This document shows, piece after piece, positions 1 to 7,684 of a DNA stretch of 14,597 nt. The stretch lies in contig DATJSO010000062.1 in assembly GCA_035504075.1 (NCBI GenBank), positions 1 to 14,597 on the forward strand, in the 5' to 3' direction. The position numbers were made by a program, and so were the translations under genes. How positions within the stretch are numbered: the first letter of the stretch is position 1; each line of letters opens with the position of its first letter. The notes beneath the pieces were generated by a model. The model had not been told where the DNA came from. It did no database searches and worked only from the letters and a program-made list of their open reading frames with translations. This DNA comes from DATARH01 sp035504075 (GTDB lineage Bacteria; Pseudomonadota; Alphaproteobacteria; ATCC43930; CGMCC-115725).

Positions 1-2226
1 CGGATCGAAGCGCAATTAGAGGAATATCGGAGCAGGACCGATGAGGCCGAGAGCGCGCTCGCCGATCTGCGCGCGACGCTGGCCGCCGACCGCGAGAGCG
101 CGGCACGGGCGCTGAATGCGGCGGTTCAATCGAGCGGCGGCGGGCGTCGGCCGAATGCAGCGGCGCATTTGTCCGGGGTTCGCCGTTTGCTGCCGGCCGC
201 ACGGATCGGCGGCGGCCTGCGCGCGAGCCTGGCGATGCTGCGCCTCGCCGGTTATGCGCTGACCAGTCGTCCGATTGCCGAGGCTGCGGCGCATGACGGT
301 GCCGCAGCGGCGCAGGCTGCCGAGTTTCGCCGCTGGCTTGAAGCGGCAGGTGAAGGAGACGGCGAGGCGCAGTATCGGGTCGGGTCGGCGTATGAACACG
401 GCCGTGGGGTCGTCGCCAACATCGGCGACGCGGCGCTATGGTATCGGCGCGCCGCCGAGCAGGGCCATCGGGAAGCGCAGTTCGAATTGGGCCGCCTGTA
501 TCTGCAGGAGCGCCGCAGCGGGCCGGCCGGCTCGCAGCGCTGGTATCAGGCGGTGAGTGGGCAGGGCGATGGCGCGGGAGAACGACTGCAGCTGCTGTTC
601 CCCAACGGCGTCGCGATCGAGCAGGATTTTGTCGAGGCGCTGCGCTGGAGCCGCTGCGCCGCCGAACAGGGCCACCCGCAGGCCCAGGCGAATACGGCCT
701 CGCTCCTGGCGCGTGGCGACGGCTGCGAGCTTGACTACGCCGAGGCGCGCCGCTGGTATCAGCGCGCCGCCGAGCAGGGCGACGCCGCGGCGCAGGTCGG
801 CCTCGGAGTGCTATTTGCCAACGGGCTCGGGGTCGAGATCGATCTGGTGCTGGCAGCGTACTGGTATGGTCAGGCGGCGAGCCAAGGCAATGACGGGGCG
901 CAGCTCGCGCTGGGCCTGATGTATCTCGCCGGCCAGGGGGTCGCGGCCGATGCCGCGGCTGCGGCTGAACTGTTCCGGGCGGCCGGCGACAAGGGCAATG
1001 CGCGAGCCCGCTACAATCTCGGCCTGCTGCATCTGCGCGGGGGTGGCATCCCGCGCGACCTGCAGGCGGCCGAAAGCTGCTTTCGCCAGGCGGCACGCCA
1101 GGGTCTCGCGGCTGCGATGCTGAGCCTCGCGCGCATGTACGAAAACGGCGAGACGGCGATGGCCAATCCCGAGGAGGCGGCGGTCTGGTATCGCGCCGCA
1201 GCAGACCAGGGCGACCCGGAGGCGCAGTTTACGATCGGCCGAATGTACGCACGCGGCGAGGGTCTGCCGCTGAGCCTGTCGGAGGCCGCCGGATGGTTTG
1301 AAAGGGCTGCGGCGAACGGCCATGCGGCCGCCCAGTTCAACATCGGCGTCTTTTACGCTGACGGTACGGCAGTCGCGAAGGACCCGGCCCGGGCGGCAGA
1401 GTGGTTCAAGCGGGCGGCGGAACAGGGGCTGACGATCGCACAGGTACGGCTCGGCGTCGCCTATCGCGTGGGCGCCGGCGTGCCGCAGGATCCGGCCGTG
1501 GCGGTGCACTGGCTGGAGCGGGCAGCGGAAGCCGGCAGCGCCGAGGCCAAGATGGCGCTCGCCGCGCTCGTCGCCGAGGGTAGCGGCACCCCGCGCGACC
1601 GCCCGCGTGCCGAGGCGTTGCTGCGCGACGCGGCGGCGGCGGCGCATGCCCCAGCGCTGCTGGCGCTCGGCCATCTGCTCGCGGCCGACAGCGAGCCTGA
1701 GCGCCAACGCGAGGCGTGGCGCTGGTATCGCGCGGCGGCCGATGCCGGCAGCGCCGACGCCCAATACCTGATGGGCCTGGCCGCGCTGCGCCGCGACCCG
1801 CCGCAAATGCCGGATGCGGCCTTGTGGTTCGGCAAGGCGGCGGAAGGCGGGCATGCGCAGGCGCAATTCGAGCTTGCGGCGATGCATGTCACCGGCAGCG
1901 GGGTCGCGCCGGATCGTGAACGCGCTGCTTTCTGGTATCGGCGCGCCGCCGACCAGGGTGAGCCGCGCGCTCAATTCAATCTGGCCGTCATGGTGGCGAA
2001 CGGCGACGGCGTGCCGGCCGATCTTGCGGCGGCGTTGACGCTCTACGAAAGCGCGGCGCATTCGGGCCTGGCCGAAGCGCAGTTGGCGCTGGGCGACGCC
2101 TTTGCAGAGGGGCGGGGCCGCCCGCTCGATGTCGGCCTGGCTCGCGCCTGGTACGGCCGGGCCGCGGCGCAGGGCAATCGGCGGGCCGACGAACAGTTGC
2201 GGGCAATGTCGCAGGCTAGGGAGTGA
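1..2226 (+). CDS. Sel1-repeat protein with N-terminal coiled coil (5' end outside window)
   Basis: The frame is open from the first base, so the gene starts upstream; a TTG at 169 is only an internal codon. In view are 741 codons. Residues 1-45 are rich in E, R, A and L with hydrophobic heptad spacing, which suggests a coiled coil; a linker of about 75 residues follows. From residue 122 to 726 run about 17 Sel1-like repeats of 34-36 residues with the typical AQxxLGxxYxxGxGV and WYxxAAxQG signatures. Repeats 2, 3, 13 and 14 are degenerate. Sel1 repeats are TPR-like helical solenoids that act as protein-interaction scaffolds; in bacteria they occur in exopolysaccharide, envelope and secretion contexts. 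The stop lies 7 nt before rfbF, so it is probably cotranscribed with the sugar genes and may scaffold glycan assembly; that role is inference. The missing N-terminus could carry another domain. No signal peptide can be assessed. Confidence 0.88.
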   Translation, partial: RIEAQLEEYRSRTDEAESALADLRATLAADRESAARALNAAVQSSGGGRRPNAAAHLSGVRRLLPAARIGGGLRASLAMLRLAGYALTSRPIAEAAAHDGAAAAQAAEFRRWLEAAGEGDGEAQYRVGSAYEHGRGVVANIGDAALWYRRAAEQGHREAQFELGRLYLQERRSGPAGSQRWYQAVSGQGDGAGERLQLLFPNGVAIEQDFVEALRWSRCAAEQGHPQAQANTASLLARGDGCELDYAEARRWYQRAAEQGDAAAQVGLGVLFANGLGVEIDLVLAAYWYGQAASQGNDGAQLALGLMYLAGQGVAADAAAAAELFRAAGDKGNARARYNLGLLHLRGGGIPRDLQAAESCFRQAARQGLAAAMLSLARMYENGETAMANPEEAAVWYRAAADQGDPEAQFTIGRMYARGEGLPLSLSEAAGWFERAAANGHAAAQFNIGVFYADGTAVAKDPARAAEWFKRAAEQGLTIAQVRLGVAYRVGAGVPQDPAVAVHWLERAAEAGSAEAKMALAALVAEGSGTPRDRPRAEALLRDAAAAAHAPALLALGHLLAADSEPERQREAWRWYRAAADAGSADAQYLMGLAALRRDPPQMPDAALWFGKAAEGGHAQAQFELAAMHVTGSGVAPDRERAAFWYRRAADQGEPRAQFNLAVMVANGDGVPADLAAALTLYESAAHSGLAEAQLALGDAFAEGRGRPLDVGLARAWYGRAAAQGNRRADEQLRAMSQARE
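364..2178 (+). repeat. Array of about 17 Sel1 repeats (coding tandem repeat)
   Basis: The stretch encodes roughly 605 residues in 17 units of about 35-36 residues. Most units are diverged at DNA level. The segment coding W-Y-x-R-A-A-x-Q-G is nearly identical in three places: 439-465, 754-780 (one mismatch to the first) and 1933-1959 (two mismatches to the first). This is protein-level repetition with locally homogenised DNA, not a CRISPR or an intergenic repeat. Confidence 0.85.
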
Positions 2227-2233
2227 GGCAGCG

Positions 2234-3028
2234 ATGCGGATCGCGGATGTGCCCGTGTTCATTCTGTGCGGCGGCCTCGGTACCCGCCTGCGCGAAATGA
2301 CCGAATTCCGCCCTAAGCCGATGATCCCGATCGGCGGCGACCCGATCTTGTTTCACATCATGCGATATTATGGACGCTTCGGATTTTCCAGGTTTGTCCT
2401 ATGCATGGGCTACAAAAGCGAGGTGATACGCGATTTTTTCTTGAATTTTTACGTCCGCAATTGCGACGTATCGATCGAGCTGAAAACCAATGCGATCGAA
2501 GTGCACAGCGTCGATCACGCGCATGACTGGACGGTGACGCTGGCCTATACCGGCGAATTGACGATGACCGGGGCGCGGGTGGCGCGCGCGGTTGACCGCT
2601 ATCTGGGCGAAGCTGAGCATTTCGCGGTCACCTATGGCGATGGGCTGACCGATGCCGACCTGGCGGGCGAGCTCGACCATCACCTGAACAGCGGCAAGAC
2701 CGGCACCGTGCTCGCCGTCAATCCGCCGTCGCGGTTCGGCGAATTCCGCATGGACGGCGACCGCCTCGTCGAATTTGTCGAGAAGCCGGAGCTGCATTCG
2801 GCCTGGATCAACGGCGGCTATTTTTTCTTTCGCCGCGACTTTGCAAAATACCTGTCGCATGCCGAGGATTGCGTCCTTGAGCGGGAACCCCTGGCAAACC
2901 TGGCGCGGGCGGGCGAACTCGCCGTCTACCAGCACCGCCGCTTCTGGGCGTGCATGGATACGCAGCGCGACCACGAATATTTGACGCGGCTCTGGGAATC
3001 CGGCCAAGCGCCTTGGGCGGTGACGTGA
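2234..3028 (+). CDS. rfbF: Glucose-1-phosphate cytidylyltransferase (CDP-glucose synthesis)
   Basis: The protein has 264 aa, close to the roughly 257 usual for the family. It makes CDP-glucose and pyrophosphate from CTP and alpha-D-glucose 1-phosphate, the entry step to CDP-linked 3,6-dideoxyhexoses and related sugars. The nucleotidyltransferase signature is at residues 13-29 (GG-x-GTR-L, then RPKPM), followed by the GGDPIL segment; YGDG near residue 135 supplies a metal-binding aspartate, and VEKPE and the late FWACMDTQRD segment also fit RfbF. The frame stays open upstream to 2102, but ATG 2234 is chosen because GAGG at 2225-2228 lies 5 nt before it and the Rossmann strand starts at once. 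It follows the Sel1 gene by 7 nt and precedes rfbC by 15 nt, so it is in one operon. A glucose-1-phosphate uridylyl- or thymidylyltransferase is less likely given the RfbF-type signature. Confidence 0.9.
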   Translation: MRIADVPVFILCGGLGTRLREMTEFRPKPMIPIGGDPILFHIMRYYGRFGFSRFVLCMGYKSEVIRDFFLNFYVRNCDVSIELKTNAIEVHSVDHAHDWTVTLAYTGELTMTGARVARAVDRYLGEAEHFAVTYGDGLTDADLAGELDHHLNSGKTGTVLAVNPPSRFGEFRMDGDRLVEFVEKPELHSAWINGGYFFFRRDFAKYLSHAEDCVLEREPLANLARAGELAVYQHRRFWACMDTQRDHEYLTRLWESGQAPWAVT

Positions 3029-3043
3029 AGCCGGAGAACGCTG

Positions 3044-3589
3044 ATGCGCTTTACGTCGACACCGCTGCCCGGCGCCTATCTGATCGACCTCGAGCCGCAC
3101 GGCGACGAGAGGGGATTTTTTGCGCGCGCCTTCTGCCGCAACGAATTCGCCGAGCACGGGCTGGAAACCGGGTTCGTGCAGATCAACGACTCGCTGAGCG
3201 CCCGGCGAGGCACGCTGCGCGGCATGCATTACCAGCTGGAACCGGCGGCGGAAGTCAAGCTCGTCCGCTGCGTCGCCGGCGTCTTGTGGGACGCGATTAT
3301 CGACCTGCGGCCGCAATCGCCGAGTTTCGGCCGATGGTTCGGGGCCGAGCTGAGTGCGGAAAACCGCCGCATGATGTATGTGCCGCGCGGTTTTGCGCAC
3401 GGTTTCATCACATTGTCCGATGATGTCGAGGCGTTCTATCTGGTGTCGGCGTTCTATGCTCCCGATCGCGAGCGCGGCATCCGCTGGAACGATCCGCGCT
3501 TCGGCATCGCTTGGCCGATCGCGCCGGTCGTCCTGTCCGACAAGGATCGGGAACGGCCCGATTTCGCCGCAACATCGCATCTGGAATAG
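3044..3589 (+). CDS. rfbC: RmlC-family nucleotide-sugar 3,5-epimerase
   Basis: The protein has 181 aa, the normal size for RmlC/RfbC (dTDP-4-dehydrorhamnose 3,5-epimerase), a dimeric cupin. The family hallmarks are present: GDERGFF near residue 20, the QINDSLS segment, RG-x-LRGMHYQ with the catalytic-base His62, VxCVxGxxWDAIIDLR, the VPRGFAHGF turn, Tyr132 and Tyr138 in the proton-donor region, and a terminal LSDKD with Asp168 in the place of the dyad aspartate. It should therefore be active. Its position 15 nt after rfbF suggests that the substrate is a CDP-4-keto-6-deoxyhexose rather than the dTDP sugar; AscE of the CDP-ascarylose pathway is a precedent for such use. GGAGA at 3033-3037 is a well-placed ribosome site. 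The substrate cannot be settled from sequence; no rmlA, rmlB or rmlD is next to it. Confidence 0.88.
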   Translation: MRFTSTPLPGAYLIDLEPHGDERGFFARAFCRNEFAEHGLETGFVQINDSLSARRGTLRGMHYQLEPAAEVKLVRCVAGVLWDAIIDLRPQSPSFGRWFGAELSAENRRMMYVPRGFAHGFITLSDDVEAFYLVSAFYAPDRERGIRWNDPRFGIAWPIAPVVLSDKDRERPDFAATSHLE

Positions 3590-3595
3590 GCCGCG

Positions 3596-4543
3596 ATGCG
3601 CATCGTGCTGACCGGCACCAGTTCGTTCACCGGGTACTGGTTTGCACGCGCGATGCACGAGGCCGGGCACGAGATCGTCGCGGTGTTCAGCAGCGCCGAC
3701 TGCGCCGACGCCTATCCGGGGGTCAGGGGCAGGCGGGTCGAGCAGTTGAAACGGTTGTGCCGCAGCGAATTCGCCGCACCGTTCGGCAGCGACGCATTCC
3801 TCGCCCTGCTTCGCTCGCTCGGGAGGTTTGACGCGCTGTGTCATCATTGGGCCGAGACGCGCGGCTACCGCGACCCTGGCTTCGATGCGGTCGCGGCGCT
3901 CGGCGCGAACGCCAGGCGGCTGCCCGAGGTGCTGCGCCTGTCGCAGGATTGCGGTTGCGGCAGGTTGGTACTGACCGGCAGCGTGTTCGCGCAGAACGAA
4001 GGGATCGGTAATCCGCCGCTGCGCGCATTCAGCCCCTATGGCCTGTCCAAGGGCCTGACCGCGCAATTTTTTGAATATTGTTGCGAGCGCGAGGGGATGC
4101 CGCTTGATCGCTTTGTGATCCCCAACCCGTTCGGCCCCTATGAAGAGCCGCGCTTCACGAACTACCTGATGCAGACATGGTTGGCGGGCGGCGCCGCCAA
4201 CGTCGCGACGCCGAACTACGTCCGCGACAATATCCATGTCGACCTGCTGGCCCGCGCCTATGCGGCGTTTGTCGAGGGCGCCGGCGCCGGCGGTCGCGTC
4301 CTTGGTCCCAGTCTCTATGTCGAGACGCAGGGCGCCTTTGCCGAGCGAGTTGCGCGCGAGGTGCGCGCTCGCTTGCCGCTCGCGTGCGATCTCGGCCTTG
4401 CCGAGCAGACGAGCTATGCCGAGCCGCGCATCCGCATCAATGCCGATGTCGGCCTCGGCACCGAACTCCGCTGGAGCGAGGCGGCCGCCTGGGATGCGTT
4501 TGTCGCCTACTACGCTGAACTCTATGGCAGCGCCGGCCGCTAA
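3596..4543 (+). CDS. Extended-SDR NAD(P)-dependent sugar epimerase/dehydratase/reductase
   Basis: The protein has 315 aa, typical of extended short-chain dehydrogenases acting on nucleotide sugars. The N-terminal strand and dinucleotide motif read VLTGTSSFTG at residues 4-13: the middle glycine of GxxGxxG is Ser10. The catalytic pair Tyr148 and Lys152 (SPYGLSK) is intact, with Ser/Thr in VLTGS upstream, then an NPFGPYE segment and RDNIHVDLLARAY, both characteristic of NDP-sugar SDRs. It starts 6 nt after the rfbC stop and ends the sugar operon. After RfbF and the 3,5-epimerase, the likely job is reduction or epimerisation of a CDP-4-keto-hexose, as RmlD, AscF or RfbJ do; this is inferred from context. 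It could instead be a 4,6-dehydratase, but it is shorter than RfbG and lacks the obvious TDE-type dehydratase signature, so I leave the reaction open. Confidence 0.85.
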   Translation: MRIVLTGTSSFTGYWFARAMHEAGHEIVAVFSSADCADAYPGVRGRRVEQLKRLCRSEFAAPFGSDAFLALLRSLGRFDALCHHWAETRGYRDPGFDAVAALGANARRLPEVLRLSQDCGCGRLVLTGSVFAQNEGIGNPPLRAFSPYGLSKGLTAQFFEYCCEREGMPLDRFVIPNPFGPYEEPRFTNYLMQTWLAGGAANVATPNYVRDNIHVDLLARAYAAFVEGAGAGGRVLGPSLYVETQGAFAERVAREVRARLPLACDLGLAEQTSYAEPRIRINADVGLGTELRWSEAAAWDAFVAYYAELYGSAGR

Positions 4544-4696
4544 TCCGGCCGCCCTCGTTTGACAGCCGCGCTCGCTTACCGCCCGATGTCATTCTGCGGA
4601 CGCGAACGGCGCCGGCGCAAACGACGGCGGTTGACGGCCGGGGCGGTAACGCGTCAGGTTCTACCGATTTCTGAACGCCGTTCGGAGGCGAGCGCC
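4544..4696 (+). other. Intergenic gap between sugar operon and flavin monooxygenase gene
   Basis: This 153-nt gap separates two plus-strand blocks. CCGGCC at 4533-4538 and again at 4545-4550 can form a 6-bp stem with a 6-nt loop overlapping the stop codon; only a short GTTT follows, so it is at best a weak terminator. A TTGACA at 4558-4563 has no matching -10 element at 16-18 nt. GGAGG at 4684-4688, 8 nt before ATG 4697, is a strong ribosome site that decides the start of the next gene. Nothing else is recognisable. Confidence 0.4.
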
Positions 4697-5974
4697 ATGA
4701 AGCTGATGTGGTTCCACCTGATGCCGTATACCGAATTGCCCGACGATTTCCGGGAGCAGAACCCGAGCGTGTGGGTCGATATCCATTCTTCGCTGTTCGA
4801 CCCCAGGCGCGCGCATCACATGTACAACGACTTCATGGATGAACTCGAATTCGCCGCCGAGTGCGGCTTCGACGCGGTCTGCGTCAACGAGCACCATTCG
4901 AACGGCTACGGGCTGATGCCGAGCCCCAATCTTGTCGCCTCGTCGCTGGCTCGCCGCACGACCGATACGGCGCTCTGCGTGCTCGGCAATTCGCTCGCGC
5001 TCTACAACCCGCCGACCCGCGTCGCCGAAGAATTCGCGATGATCGACGTGATCTCCGGCGGCCGGCTGATCGCCGGCTTCCCGGTCGGCTCGCCGATGGA
5101 CACCTGCTACGCGTACGGCCAGAACCCATCAACGCTGAGGGAGCGATATCTCGAAGCGCACGATCTCGTCGTCCGGGCGTGGACCGAGCCCGAAACCTTC
5201 GCGTTCAACGGCCGCTTCAACCAGCAGCGCTACGTCAACATCTGGCCGCGCCCCATTCAAAAGCCGCGTCCGCCCATCTGGATCCCCGGCGGCGGTTCGG
5301 TCGAAACCTGGCGCTGGTGCGCCCAGATGGACCACGTCTACTGCTATCTCTCGTATTACGGCTACAAGGCGGGCCAGGCGACGATGGACGGGTTCTGGGC
5401 CGAGATGGACCGGCTCGGCAAGGACAGGAACCCCTACCACGCCGGCTTTCTGCAATTCGTCGGCGTCGCCGAGACGCGCGAAGAGGCCTACAAGCTCTAC
5501 CGCGAGCCGGCGGAATATTTCTATGGCCGCTGCCTGCACATCGATCCGCGTTTCGCCGGACCGCCGGGCTACGCAACCGAGGAAACCCAGCGCCGCGGCA
5601 TCAAGGGTCAGGTCGAGCAGGCCGCTGCCAACGCGCAGCGCTACGAGACGAAGTTCCAGATGCTGGCGCGCGAGATGGATGCGATCGTCGACAAGGGCTA
5701 CGTCATCATCGGCTCACCCGATGAGGTCGCGGCGCAGATCCGCGAGATCGCGCACAGCCTCAATGTCGGCCACCTGATGCTGCTGCTGCAGTTCGGCAAC
5801 ATGCAAAAGGATCTGGCCAAGTACAACACGCAGCTTTTCGCCGAAAAAGTCATGCCGCAACTGGCCGACGTGTTTGCCGAATGGGAAGACCGCTGGTGGC
5901 CCAAGCCGCTGGCGGCCGCGGAACGCGCCCCGCTGCCGTCGTGGCAGTCGGCCCCGGCACTCGCCGCGGAGTAG
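4697..5974 (+). CDS. Luciferase-like monooxygenase (LLM class flavin-dependent oxidoreductase)
   Basis: The protein has 425 aa and a bacterial-luciferase-like TIM barrel using reduced FMN or F420; the substrate is unknown. Visible family marks: the first strand KLMWFHLMPY at residues 2-11, NEHHS around residues 64-68 (the EHH segment of LLM enzymes), RVAEEFAMIDVISGGRL at about 108-124 with the glycine-rich strand after it, NPSTLRERYLEAHD at about 143-156, and RPIQKPRPPIWIPGG at about 185-199. A C-terminal GSPDEVAAQI segment is the usual FMN-binding end of the family. The frame extends upstream to 4559, but ATG 4697 is preceded by GGAGG and begins directly with the first barrel strand. The gene runs straight into a hydrolase-fold gene, so the pair probably acts on one compound, oxidation followed by cleavage or product handling. 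The family assignment is firm; the reaction is not known. Confidence 0.88.
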   Translation: MKLMWFHLMPYTELPDDFREQNPSVWVDIHSSLFDPRRAHHMYNDFMDELEFAAECGFDAVCVNEHHSNGYGLMPSPNLVASSLARRTTDTALCVLGNSLALYNPPTRVAEEFAMIDVISGGRLIAGFPVGSPMDTCYAYGQNPSTLRERYLEAHDLVVRAWTEPETFAFNGRFNQQRYVNIWPRPIQKPRPPIWIPGGGSVETWRWCAQMDHVYCYLSYYGYKAGQATMDGFWAEMDRLGKDRNPYHAGFLQFVGVAETREEAYKLYREPAEYFYGRCLHIDPRFAGPPGYATEETQRRGIKGQVEQAAANAQRYETKFQMLAREMDAIVDKGYVIIGSPDEVAAQIREIAHSLNVGHLMLLLQFGNMQKDLAKYNTQLFAEKVMPQLADVFAEWEDRWWPKPLAAAERAPLPSWQSAPALAAE

Positions 5975-5977
5975 GTG

Positions 5978-6760
5978 ATGACCGAACCCAAAACTGCGAC
6001 CGTCGAGCTGAACGGGTTTTCCTGCCGCGTGTGGACCGCCGGGAGCGGGCCGAAATTGGGCTTTCTCGCCGGTTTCGGCGGGTTGCCGAAATGGGTGCCG
6101 TTTCTCGACGCGCTGGCGAAGGAACGCACCCTCGTCGTGCCGTCGCTGCCCGGTTTCCCCGGCGGCGAGCGCGGCCACAGCGTGCTCGACAATCATCTCG
6201 ACTGGGTCTTGGCGACGCGTCTGCTGTTGCAGAAAGCCGGGCTTGACGGCGCCGATCTCGCCGGCAGCGGTCCGGGCGGTTCACTCGCCGCCGAGATCGC
6301 GGCAATCTGGCCGGGGTCGGTCAAGAAGCTTGCCTTGATCGCGCCGTGGGGATTGTTCGACGAGAAAGATCCGGCGACCGACCCGTGGGCGCAGCGCGCG
6401 CCGGACGTGCCGAGCTTGATGTGCACCGACCCGGCGCGCTGGGACGAACTGAAATCGCCGCCCGAGGGCCTCAATTCCCCGGAATGGCCGGTCGAGCAGG
6501 TGCGCGCCGCCGAGGCCGCCGCGCGCATCTTCTGGCCGCTCGGCAATACAAAGCTCGAAAAGCGCCTGCCGCTGATTGCTGCGCCGACGCTGCTCTTGTG
6601 GGGCGAAGACGACCGCATCATGCCGCGTCGCTACGCCGACAAATTCGCCCGCGGCATATCCGGGCGCAGCGAGATCCGCACGATTGCCGCCGCCGGCCAC
6701 CTGGCCGAACTCGACCAGCCCGATGCCGTTGCCGCTGCAATATTGGCGTGGACGCGATGA
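5978..6760 (+). CDS. Alpha/beta-hydrolase-fold protein with glycine at the nucleophile position
   Basis: The protein has 260 aa from ATG 5978; a GTG at 5975 is adjacent but GGAG at 5968-5971 sits 6 nt before the ATG. The fold is clear: an oxyanion-loop region GFGGLPKW near residues 33-40, PSLPGFPGG near 55-63, acid-loop GEDDRIMP with Asp211 and Asp212, and catalytic-type His241 in GHLAELDQP. The nucleophile elbow, normally G-x-S-x-G-G, reads G-S-G-P-G-G after ADLA, placing Gly98 (codon 6269-6271) where the serine belongs. A neighbouring Ser97 is one residue off register. The protein may thus be a non-hydrolytic member such as a lyase, a binding partner or a decayed enzyme. It follows the monooxygenase TAG stop at once and in the same frame, implying translational coupling. 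It converges on parB with a 27-nt gap. Confidence 0.85.
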   Translation: MTEPKTATVELNGFSCRVWTAGSGPKLGFLAGFGGLPKWVPFLDALAKERTLVVPSLPGFPGGERGHSVLDNHLDWVLATRLLLQKAGLDGADLAGSGPGGSLAAEIAAIWPGSVKKLALIAPWGLFDEKDPATDPWAQRAPDVPSLMCTDPARWDELKSPPEGLNSPEWPVEQVRAAEAAARIFWPLGNTKLEKRLPLIAAPTLLLWGEDDRIMPRRYADKFARGISGRSEIRTIAAAGHLAELDQPDAVAAAILAWTR

Positions 6761-6761
6761 T

Positions 6762-6782
6762 GCGGCAGCCCGTGGGCGCCGC
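6762..6782. terminator. Hairpin in the convergent gap between hydrolase gene and parB
   Basis: GCGGC at 6762-6766 pairs with GCCGC at 6778-6782, and GCC(C) at 6768-6771 with (G)GGC at 6774-6777, with A6767 bulged: an 8-9 bp GC stem filling almost the whole gap between the two facing stop codons. There is no T-tract on either side, so an intrinsic terminator is not certain; position and symmetry suggest a bidirectional transcription barrier. Confidence 0.4.
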
Positions 6783-6787
6783 GTTGC

Positions 6788-7680
<893 letters not shown>

Positions 7681-7684
<4 letters not shown>

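Noticed and set aside
439..1959. CRISPR-like spaced repeats
   Set aside because: The repeats lie in one open frame, encode Sel1 units, and are not separated by uniform unique spacers.
811..2262. Long minus-strand open frame of 483 codons opposite the Sel1 gene
   Set aside because: The plus strand encodes clear Sel1 repeats; antisense frames stay open by chance in GC-rich coding DNA, and the antisense protein shows no recognisable domain.
2399..4237. Minus-strand open frame of 612 codons opposite rfbF, rfbC and the SDR gene
   Set aside because: It crosses three well-supported genes and their ribosome sites and its product looks like no known protein family.
4558..4590. TTGACA as a promoter for the monooxygenase gene
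   Set aside because: No -10-like hexamer occurs at 16-18 nt spacing; a hexamer match alone is weak evidence.
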